DNA of 64,000 nucleotides from Cycas panzhihuaensis (taxonomy: Eukaryota; Cycadophyta): contig CM041465.1 in the NCBI GenBank assembly GCA_023213395.1, positions 41,485,741-41,549,740 of the forward strand, read 5' to 3'. A program made the position numbers and the translations under genes. Every line of letters begins with the position of its first letter. Positions within the stretch are counted from its first letter, which is position 1. A model generated the notes under the pieces. The model did no database searches and was not told the origin of the DNA. It saw nothing but the letters and a program-made list of their open reading frames with translations. This document shows, one piece after another, positions 55,101 through 64,000 of this stretch.

Positions 55101-55950
55101 TGATTAATGTATTATATGGGCTTAATCTAGGTGGCTTATTTCTTTAGGATAAGGGGGGTAAGAGGGAAAAGAGGGGCGAGGATAAGTCACCATAAATCCA
55201 GAATAAGTAACAGTGGACATGTAGGGTATGGGTGCTCCTTGGGGTAAGAAATTACCTTGTTGATGTAGGATCTAAGGAGAATATAATCCATAGCTAATAG
55301 GTTAGCTAGAGTGATCTTGTAGGTTAATTATAGGAGGTGGTCCATAACAAGTCATGGGAAGTTTCCAAGAGTATAGGGCAAGTGGTTAAGGAATTCATTT
55401 CCCTACTCTTAACATATATAAAGGTTGTTGGGGAAGAATGAGTGAGTATGGTTGAGGTATAAGGAATTAAATAACATAGGGATATACTTGAATTCCGTGA
55501 ATAAAAGGATTACCTTATGAAAAGTAATTCTCTCTCATAGAAGGAGGAGCTCTTATATGTGGCAGGGGCATGCCATATTGATTTGAAGGGAGAGGACAAG
55601 ATAAAGTACCCTAAGTAAGTGAAATAAATTGATCTTGGGGACCTATTTGAAATATTTCCAAAGAAGGGATAGATTTCCAAGCCATAACAACTAGAGAATA
55701 AGGTCCTTAAATATGATCACTAGGGTCTATATTTTATGAATAGGGTTGGGGAGCTAACACATGGTCTCCTCTTTCTTAGGTAGTAATGTATGAGCTAGCA
55801 TGGATAGGGGTAACAAGGCCAAAGGGATGTGTTGAAGTAGGAGGAGAATTTGTTGTACTTGTTTCATGTACCTAATCATAGGATAAGGGTGCCTTATGCT
55901 TTCCAAAATAGGTATGATAAGGCATGGTAGCTCCTTCAAAAAATTGCACT
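55101..55950 (-). pseudogene. Pro/Tyr-rich N-terminal gag region, F2
   Basis: Several frames carry Pro- and Tyr-rich segments such as TYPRPSFPSYPPYPKE near 55170 and LPSNQYGMPLPHIRAPPS near 55580-55530. Its place ahead of the gag core mirrors F1. Confidence 0.5.
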
Positions 55951-56614
55951 TTAAAATAGATGAAGTGTCTCTCCTAGAGGGAATTTATATAAAAGTGGCT
56001 CTTCCTTATATTTAGAAGGGTTATTAATGTCCAAAGCCCTAACAAGGGTATCTAGATTAGTGACCAAAGTCTCATAACCTTCATCAAGTGGGAGGCTTGG
56101 AGGAAGGCAAGATGATGGTGTGTCTTAATGTGGATGGCTAAGAAGCCTCTAAATTACCTAGGATACATGTAGAAAGGATCCATGGGAAACATGGATGAAA
56201 TATAGATAGAAAGAAGAGAAAAGGTAAAACAAGAAAGATATCAATAAAGAAAGAGTTAGAATATGATGAATGAAGGGAAGGATGTCTAAGAAATGATTCT
56301 ATAAGAGTAACTAAGAAGTTTTAGTAACTCTCTAGCATGGTCACTAAGAATGGTTTCAAGAACTTAGGCCAAATCACTTAAGCAAACTAAGGTTGATTAA
56401 GCAAGGTAAAAGTGGGAAGATAAGGGCTCAAGTGATGTGGTTTAATGGGAAATTTTTGATCCTTCTCATGATGAGAGGGGATGATTCTTTAAGGATGTGT
56501 TAGATGCATAAGAGTGGGTGATGAAATGTTATTATGGATTTCCAATTTTTATGTTGAAATAAAAACAACCAAAGAAAAATCAAAGAAAGTAGAACATGGC
56601 TAAGATAATTGAAA
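55951..56614 (-). other. upstream region of F2
   Basis: No coding frame. It is interrupted by element E after 56614, with the TGAAA duplication. The sequence resumes at 61683. Confidence 0.5.
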
Positions 56615-56829
56615 TGTTGAAACAGACACTATTCAGAGATGAATAGAGAAAGGAAAAAGGATTATCTTTCTATTGAGATTCCATTCATTTAAGTATACAT
56701 GAATAAGGAGTTGGTTACAACCACCTATGTAACCAATCACTTAGATGTTGCCAAGTGGCATGATCTCATCAGAGTGATTAAGGGTTAGTTTAACATGAAC
56801 CCCTTTAGATAAAACATTATATCTTAACA
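56615..56829 (-). repeat. 3' LTR of element E
   Basis: The minus strand starts TGTTAAGATATAATGTTTTA at 56829 and ends TTTCAACA at 56615. The polypurine complement CCCCCTCTTAATG follows at 56830. Confidence 0.95.
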
Positions 56830-57400
56830 CCCCCTCTTAATGTTTTATCTCTAAAAGTCCAATCTTATCTCTCAAATATCCGAGCCTTTCCTTCCAAGAG
56901 GTTTTGTCGGAAGGTCGCAACTTGTTCGATGTCGGACAAGATTCCAAATCTATTTCTTTGTTCGTACCTTTTCTCTTATAAAGTGATGATGAACTTGATA
57001 TGTTTTGTTCTTGCATGCGTAATCTGGATTTTTGGTCAACTTGATGGCACTTTGATTGTCACACTTCGTAGAAGTTGCTTCTCTCTGTTGATTTAAATCA
57101 AGCGTGCTTGTCTTAACCAGATGGCTTCACAAAGTTCTTGATGTTCCGCTTTATATTCTCGCATCAGAGGAGAGAGCCACTGGCTTGTTTTTTCGCACCA
57201 TGAGATTGCTGAATTTCCCAGAAAAACAAAACCCACTTGTGGATTTTCTTTGTTCTTTGTCGCCCGCCTTGATCGAGTCGCAGATCCTGTGATTTTGATT
57301 GGATGCCCTTTTGAATAGACTAGCTTGAGGTCTATTGTTCCTTTGAGATATCTCGCAATTCTTTTTCGCCCGCCGGTGTCTCAATTTTGGATTACGCATA
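56830..57400 (-). pseudogene. RNase H, element E
   Basis: The minus strand shows KQRKSTSGFCFSGKFSNLMV near 57250-57190, the RNase H GYxFxLG-type block in altered form. The CDNQSAIKLTKNP-type and QEREHIKFIITL-type blocks near 57080-56950 are split over frames. Small indels break it repeatedly. Confidence 0.7.
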
Positions 57401-58300
57401 TATCTTGAGATTAGTCCTCTTGAATAGGATATGTCGTCCGGTGGTCATTAGGTAAATCGGACTTCCAATCACTTGTCTGCAGTAGCATCGACATCTTTTC
57501 CATACTTGTCTCGTTAGATCACGGTTTGTTTCCATGGGGTGATGCATGGATTGCGCTTTCCATCCGAATCGAACAAGTAGATTTTTGATATAGTTCCTTT
57601 GGGACAAGGTTATACGACTTTGGTGTTGTCCTAGTTCTAGTCCCAAGTAATAATTGAGTGGTCCTAGATCCGCTATTTCGAACTTTTCTTTGAAGTTGGC
57701 TTTTGATCCACTTGATTCCTTCTACATCATTTCCAAGAAGCGAGATATCATCCACATAAACAACAATTATGGTTACCTTGTTGGGTGTTTTCCTTATGCA
57801 TAAACAGGAAACTGAATTACACCGAGCAACCTTATTTTCTTCAAGAAAGTGATCCAATTTTGCATACCAGGCACGTGGTGCTTGTTTTAGACCATACAAG
57901 GCCTTTTTCAATTTGCAGACTAGATTTTCTTTTCCCTGCTCGCATATCCATCCGTTGTTGCATGTAAACTTCTTCTTCCATCACCATTCAAAAGGCACTT
58001 TTACGTCCATCCGAGAGATTCCCCATCCTTGAGCGGCCTAAGGCAATTCTTATTCTTCTTGTGTTCATCTTTGCTTTGGAGAAAACGTCTCATCATAATC
58101 TATACCCAGCTTGAGTATATCCTTTTGCAACTAATCTTGCCTTGTGCTTTTCAACTTGGCCATCAACTCCTTTCTTTGTTTTGTAAACCCATTTGCAGTT
58201 CTGATGGATTTATTAGCGAGGAAGTTCAACTAATTCCACGTTTGATTTTTCTTGATTGAATTTATTTGATGTCCATTGCTTCTCTCCATTACGATGATCC
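57401..58300 (-). pseudogene. reverse transcriptase, element E
   Basis: KKALYGLKQAPRAWYAKLDH, FLEENKVARCNS and the catalytic VTIIVVYVDDISLLGNDVEG lie in the open stretch 57519-57911, followed by IKWIKSQLQ. GLELGQHQSRITLSQRNYIK appears in the next frame (57392-57646). The YVDD motif is intact. A frameshift between KVRNSG and the YYLG block coincides with a CAG-type change (GCGGATC, expected CAGATC). Confidence 0.85.
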
Positions 58301-59420
58301 TTTGCTTCGTCGAAACTTTGTGGTTCAACCGAGCTTAGGAGGGCTCTTGACCTTTGTCCTCGAGTTTTTGTTCCAATACATTTCCTTCTTCAGCTTTGAT
58401 ATACCATTTTGGCAGTTTTTTTTGCTTTTGTGGAATATCCCTCTGATCAGTTGATGATGGCCCTTCCTTTTCGAGGTTGTCTCCACAGTCTGCTGTTGAT
58501 GATGAGTCGGCTTGTCCTTCTTCCGCTCGTTCTCTTCTTGATTTTCAAGTAATCCGACCGACTTTCTTCCTCGTGTTCTGCATTATCCTGTGTTTGGCAA
58601 TTCCTTGTTCTTTTCATTTTCTATTACTTTGATCCGTGAGGATTTTTCCAAGTATCCTCATTGAATACGACATCTCTACTTACATAGATTTTATTTGTTT
58701 TAGGATCTATGCACTTATATGCTTTTGAATTTTTACTATATCCTATCAAAACACATTCTATGCTTTTGCATCTAATTTGGATCTCTTTTGTCGTGATATG
58801 CACAAATGCTTATCGCCAAAAACCTTAAGAAAACTTACATCGGGTTTGAAACCTCCAAGCTTCCTCCGAGTGATATTCTTCAAGATTCGTTGGACTTGCT
58901 TATCGTAGCAGTCAGGCCGATCGCTTGCCCAAGATGTCTTGGATATCTTTGTCCCATACATCATGCTTCGAGCCATCTCCATTAAGGTCCTATTCTTTCT
59001 TTCAGCTACTCCATTTGACTGAGGAGTATAGGGAGTTGTTACTTGTCTTCGAATTCCTCCAGATTTGCGGTGAATTTAGAAACTCGCTCGACATATATTC
59101 TCCTCCTCTCGACCGATACACTTGATTTTCATTCCCGATTCTAGTTCAACTTCGCCTTAAATTCTTTAAATGTTTCAAAAGCTTGATTTATTATGTAAAA
59201 ATATACCCAAACTTTTCGTGAAATCATCAATGAAGGTCAAGAAATATCGCATCCATTTATCGACAATGGTGAAAGAGGACCACAAATATCCGTGTGTATC
59301 GGATCCAATTTAGACTTAGATTTCCGGTACTTTCTTTAAACGGAAACCTATGTTGTTTTCGAGTTGACAACCTTTACAAACAAATGTATCGAGGTAATAT
59401 TAGGTAAACCATTTACCATT
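58301..59420 (-). pseudogene. integrase and linker, element E
   Basis: The minus strand has GGEYMSSEFLNSPQIW near 59110-59050, SVKWSS-type codons of the NGVAERK motif near 59010, PDVSFLKVFGDKHLCI near 58840 and VLIGYSKNSKAYKCIDPK followed by IYVSRDVVFNED (58760-58640). Several short segments of a normal integrase seem missing around 58890-58980, and frames change often. Confidence 0.75.
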
Positions 59421-59890
59421 TCGACTTTTCCATTTGTTTAAGTGTGTCAATTGGAAGATGTCCATACCTTAAATGCCAAACTTTATTATCAGATTTAAGA
59501 GCAAGATGCTTTTTCCTCTAAACAAGGAAGTACAGGATTGGACAGAAGTTTGTAGAGATCATTGCACCTGATCCCTTTTCCAATAGTTTTTCCATCTTTT
59601 TTCATGTCCAAGATGTGACAATTTCCTTCTTCATCAAAAATGGTTCTCAGCCCCTTTTTGCTCAGCTGAGAAACTGAAAGAAGGTTCATCTTCAAGTCTG
59701 GTACATAGAGAACATTTCCAATTTTCCGTTCATTTCCATTCAGATTTACTGAAATGGTTCCAATCCCTTTGATGTTAAGGGAATACTTGTCGCCTAGCTC
59801 CACGGACTTGTCCATATTATATGGACTTATGGTTTGGAACCAATCTTCCCGACTGTCATGTGTTTAGAGGCTCCTCGAATCTATGTACCA
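59421..59890 (-). pseudogene. protease and GAG-pre-integrase, element E
   Basis: The open stretch 59495-59815 reads MDKSVELGDKYSLNIKGIGT, VLYVPDLKMNLLSVSQLSKK and GNCHILDMKKDGKTIGKGIR. The active site just upstream reads YIDSRSL: the codons GATTCGAGGAGCC (complement of 59869-59881) contain one extra base relative to the expected DSGA codons GATTCAGGAGCC. Confidence 0.85.
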
Positions 59891-60853
59891 AATATCTTTG
59901 TCTTTCATTCCGTAACTAATCTTTGTGATGAAAGCATTCTCTTCTTCTTCTCCTTCTTCTTCTTCGTTTTTTCCTTCGCTGTATCCGCCGATAGGTCTTT
60001 TTCCTTTGTAGATTTCGTTCGTCTTTGAGGACATTGATAAGGAAAGTGTCCACTCTACATCCTGATGGCGGCATATGTCGAACATTCTGCAGTTGTTGGC
60101 GAAGTGCCCAGTTCGTTTTACATACTCTATTTTCTCTGCTGCGTCCTCGTCCTCTGGAATTTGACCAGCGTCCTCGACCTCAAGTCGGATACTCGCTTGG
60201 TGCACGAAATTGTTGTCTTCCTCTTTGCCCGAGATTTAACTTGGAAGCAAAAGCATCTTCTAACTCTGATGTATTTTCGTACCTTTTGTTTCTCTCGCTC
60301 CCTCTTAATGAAGATTCCTGTCAATTCATCAAGAGTTAATTTATCTAACCTATCACTGTCAGTGATAGTGTTAACAATGGTATCAAAGGATTTGGGCGAT
60401 CGCGGTAACTATTTCTACAAGATCTTGTTCGATACCATTCCTCCAGCACTCAGGAGATTATTTCTTACAGTGATAATCTTATGCATAAATTCTTCCACTG
60501 CTTCGTTTTCTTTCATATGAAGTTTGTACAGTTCCTCTTTGAGTGTGATTATCCTTGCTTTATTCTTTTGACCATAAAGATTTTCCAAGCATTTCCAAAT
60601 CTCGAAGTTTGATTCGCTTTTTCAACATAAACAAGTCTTGAATCGAAATGGACATTTAAGTGTAAGACTACCCATATTATTTCTTTCAATCCGACTCTTT
60701 AATTTTTCATCACCGAAGCGGAGGGCGGGTTTCCTTTCCCTCGCAATTTCCTGGCGTCTTTCATGATCGAATGGTCTCCATTTTGATTTTCCACACATGA
60801 TAATTTGTCTTGGTGAGTTTTTCGATTCGGCGTGTAATAATGGAGGAAGACAT
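59891..60853 (-). pseudogene. gag, element E
   Basis: Starts at ATG 60853-60851 (MSSSIITRRIEKLTKTNYHV). The core is spread over frames (LTLDELTGIFIKREREKQKV near 60340). The zinc knuckle reads KRTGHFANNC near 60110, and an acidic Glu-rich stretch precedes the protease. The start is supported by the copia-like IEKLTKTNYHVWKIKME segment. Confidence 0.75.
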
Positions 60854-61456
60854 GATTTTGGATTAAAAACCGATTTAGGGCAAGTCCAGACGGTTGTCAG
60901 TTCAGACAAAACCCTAGGTGTACGGCCAAAATGAAGTGTACCCCAAAACGTAGATATTCAAGTCGCCTTTAAGGATCCAAGACGGATTTTTGAAAATATT
61001 TTTAGATGAGAGAAAATGGCTCTGGAAGGAAAAAGCGGCTAGGGCGTAAAGTCGATTTTTGAGAAAACACTTGAAAATCTCAAAACAAATCTTCAAATTG
61101 GATACAAATTAATCGTATTCTTGTGTGAAGGATTTCGCATCAGAATACCCGTAATTTTTCGAAAACGAGGAGATTTGCCCGTTACTCCAAAACCGCGGAT
61201 CGGTAAGGGCTGTTTCGGGCTTGAAAACGGCCTCAAAATGCTTCGCTCGAGAAGAAAGAAGTGTTCGTGCTTCGATCTACCTCCTCGCAAATTTTCGTCT
61301 CGATCCGACATCGTTGAAAAAAGCCGTCCGCAGTCCGTACAGTCCGTACACTTACGATGCTGAATTAAGGACGTTGATTGTCAATTCTTCCTTCAACACT
61401 TGGTAGATTTGATACACAGAAGAAATCCCTTCAGAAGGTGTCGGTTTGAGCACCCC
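60854..61456 (-). other. 5' leader of element E
   Basis: About 0.6 kb of non-coding leader, similar in length to that of C. It is notably richer in CG dinucleotides than the rest of the window. Confidence 0.65.
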
Positions 61457-61467
61457 GCTCGATACCA
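61457..61467 (-). other. primer-binding site of element E, one base short
   Basis: The minus strand reads TGGTATCGAGC, the same altered form as in D3, in place of TGGTATCAGAGC. It adjoins the LTR directly. Confidence 0.85.
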
Positions 61468-61682
61468 TGTTGAAAGCAGAATTATTCGTAGATGAATAGA
61501 GAAAGGAAAAAGGATTATCTTTCTATTGAGATTCCATTCATTTAAGTATACATGAATAAGGAGTTGGTTACAACCACCTATGTAACCAATCACTTAGATG
61601 TTGCCAAGTGGCATGATCTCATCAGAGTGATTAAGGGTTAGTTTAACATGAACCCCTTTAGATAAAACATTATATCTTAACA
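61468..61682 (-). repeat. 5' LTR of element E
   Basis: Partner of 56615-56829. The differences lie between 61475 and 61491, for example ATTCGTAGATG here versus ATTCAGAGATG. Confidence 0.95.
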
Positions 61683-64000
61683 TGAAAGAACCAATCAATT
61701 AATTCAAATGAAACAATTAGATAAATGAGTTCCTCTTTTTATCAAGGAAAAAAGAAACCAACCTCTCAATAAATTAAAGGGCCATTAGGGGAATCCTTGC
61801 CCCTAAATGAATGACTTAAGGCTTCCTAATTATTTACACTTCCCAAAGTTTCTCTAGAGAATTAAAATCCTATTCTAGACTACTAGCCCACCTAATAGGT
61901 AAAATGTTTATGACATGCTAATCTAAAAAATAGGAGGATTAATCAATGTAGGGATATAAGAGATCTTAGACACTAAATTAAAGACCCTATTAGGGGTCAA
62001 CCATTAGGGACTTTCTCACCCAGTGATGATCAACTTATAAGGATAAATAGCTTAGGGATGCCTACATATTATTCTAGGGGATTCTCATGGTTAATTATGA
62101 ACATAGATAAATAAGAAGGCACTCTCAACCTAAAGTGTGATAGCAAGTTAACACCTTTGTTGTTTAGAATACAACTAAAAATTAATAATCCCAAGGGAGT
62201 GGAGGTTTGTATGCTAGGGATGCTAGACCCTAATTTATCAAACAACCTTTTATGAGAGAAGTATTTATTCCTAAGAATATGATGAGGTTTATATATTAGG
62301 GATGTTAGGTCATAGTAAATCAATCAAATCCTAATTTGGAGGAATAGAGCCTAGCCTAGGGGACCAAAAATATATAAATAGCAAGAAATCTTAGATTCAT
62401 AACTATTATGTTGTTTTGATATTACATGCAAATAATCAAACCAAAAAGAAAACTATTCAAACAATCACTCAAGATGAAGCTATCTTGGCCTAATGCAATG
62501 CTAATAAATACAAATATGCTTCTATTCCTTTTTGTTATTTTTTCTTTAGATTATTTTTTGAAAATAAATAAACTGAAGAAATCTTAATACACCTAAAGAG
62601 ATAGGGGGGAGTTCTTTTATTCACTTATATTTATCTTAATTACTCTTTCTAATTCCCCCTTTTTTTTAACAAAAGAAAAGGTAGTTCACCCTAGCAAATA
62701 TTTAAATCCAACTAAATGATAAAGCTTATATTTATCTTTTATTTTAACTTTTTCTTTAAAAAAAGATGGACCAGACAAATCAAAAGCAATAAATAGGAAG
62801 GAGTAGACTAACTTGGTGGTAAAAAGTTGTAATGATTTTCAAATATTAATTTGATCACCATAGTATGGCTCCAATCAAAGAGAAATGGTTATTCTAGCTA
62901 CCATAAGAGTTAGGATCTAAACAAAGATAAGATCACACCATAAACTAACTCCTTACAAGTATAACAAATCTTTAAACCCTAGCAAGCACTTCATACAATA
63001 GCAAGTCTATACACTAATAAAGGGTAAAGACATAAGTAGGGAAACTTTTACAAGAAATAATTAAGGAAATCCTTACTATAATTTCCTCTTTCATTCCCTT
63101 TTTTAAAGTAACTATCTAAATTAAAAATAAAAAATTTTAAAGGCAAACCAACTTACCTAATACAAGATCACCCATTTAAAGAGAAGAGAAGATATTACCT
63201 TAGAGACATGTCCTTGCTTCTCCAATGCCTCTAAATCAAGATTTTAAATTGGTTGAAGTAGGAAAAGCAATAAGAGAAAGAGGAAAAAAAGACATGACTT
63301 GGAAAAAGAGGAAGGAAAATGAAGGAGAGTAGAATCTTAAGGAGAAAAAAAGGATTAAGAGAACTCAATTCAACTTCAAGACCCAAAATACTCCAAGGAA
63401 GGCTTAAGATTTAACTCCAAAAAGTCCTTAGGCAATTATAAGTAAGAGTTTACAAGAGTGGATGCTTCATTACATAAAAGATTCTTCTTCATCTTATGAA
63501 AGAATGAAGGTAATTTATAGGAAAGAAGGCAAAAATAATGAGAGGGCTAAGTTGTGGTTCTTAATAATTCAATATCTGTATTATGGCAAATAATGGAAAT
63601 CCATTATTATTTATTTTTTATGGGAAAAAGATGAAAAATATAACCAATGATGAAAACATTACTAGCGGTGAAAAATATGACCAACAAATAAAAAATGTGA
63701 CCAAAACATACTAAAAATATGATAAAAATAAAGCTCACATTTTAGTTATATGAAGATCGCTTTCTATAAAGAAGGCTACATTTTTAGGTGATACAAAAAA
63801 TATGACCTTAATTTAAAAATATGATCTTTAATAAGAGGTTGAAGAAGTTATCTTTTCCAAAAAATCTCAAAAAAATTCAAAAGGAAAGCTATTATAGAGT
63901 GATGTTCCACTTTAACAAAGGGTTGGTCGAGTCATAAAATCATTTTTTAAAGAAAAAGATAGATTATTAAATTTTAAAAGGGTGGTTAACAAAACTAATT
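61683..64000. other. upstream non-coding region of F2 (leader and possible LTR)
   Basis: AT-rich, with pyrimidine-rich and purine-rich runs near 62620-62780 and no frame I can support. 63177-63292 resembles 25299-25406. It probably includes the start of the F2 5' LTR, but its limits are not visible within the window. Confidence 0.4.

Larger units (their letters stand above)
56615..61682 (-). mobile_element. Ty1/copia element E, recent, inserted upstream of F2 gag
   Basis: A complete minus-strand element of 5068 bp. LTRs are 56615-56829 and 61468-61682 (215 bp each), with an exact duplication TGAAA on both flanks (56610-56614 and 61683-61687). LTRs are identical by eye except for a cluster at CAG-containing positions within the first 25 bp. 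The primer site at 61457-61467 lacks one base. Domain order is gag, protease, integrase, RT, RNase H, all shifted by many small lesions. It is related to C. Confidence 0.95.

Noticed and set aside
62069-62323. 84-codon minus-strand open stretch in the F2 upstream region
   Set aside because: No recognisable motif and no start context. It lies in non-coding leader or LTR sequence.

Overview
This window is plant nuclear DNA made almost entirely of nested, mostly decayed LTR retrotransposons. I see no cellular gene, tRNA, rRNA or CRISPR array. The plant origin rests on several signs: Ty1/copia and Ty3/gypsy polyproteins, primer sites matching initiator tRNA-Met (TGGTATCAGAGC), a plant mobile domain (PMD) relic, strong AT richness, and decay dominated by C-to-T and G-to-A changes that turn CAA, CAG and TGG codons into stops, as expected for methylated DNA. 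The species cannot be named from this.

1-18.3 kb: a plus-strand copia element A (gag at 1-220, resuming at 14550) is split by a minus-strand copia element B (221-14549, site duplication GAGTT/GAGTC). B is itself split by a minus-strand copia element C (2603-7824, duplication TTTTC). By-eye LTR divergence is about 13% for B and 10% for C, which agrees with this order. B has an unusual 4.1 kb stretch between its primer site and gag. That stretch holds an unrecognised, decayed, antisense coding relic next to a (TA)n tract.

18.3-24.0 kb: D1, an old minus-strand copy of copia family D, truncated at both ends. 24.0-25.1 kb: a GC-rich hairpin patch, then an inverted repeat of about 276-bp arms. 25.1-30.5 kb: debris of Ty3/gypsy elements, including a plus-strand PMD pseudogene and a minus-strand RNase H domain.

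30.5-45.7 kb: D2, a minus-strand family D element (30540-45654, duplication CTTCC) that carries D3, a plus-strand member of the same family, in its leader (36293-43801, duplication TTAAT). D3 has identical LTRs; D2 LTRs differ at about 5 of 297 sites.

45.7-64 kb: minus-strand Ty3/gypsy (Tat-like) relics. F1 has gag and protease at 45.9-49.1 kb and continues, across the D2 insertion, into the RNase H at 29.8-30.5 kb with no reverse transcriptase between. F2 has gag, protease and part of RT at 51.9-56 kb. F2 is interrupted upstream of gag by E (56615-61682, duplication TGAAA), a recent minus-strand copia element related to C. The apparent nesting is F2 > F1 > D2 > D3, but the F1 and F2 termini are unresolved.

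The points most worth a second look are these: a systematic disturbance of CAG/CTG (CHG) triplets in the two youngest elements (D3 and E), which even hits the invariant primer site; a Tat-like element lacking RT with an antisense PMD gene; a stop codon shared by all three family D copies in the protease region; a large self-inverted D2/D3 structure; and the unexplained long leader of B.
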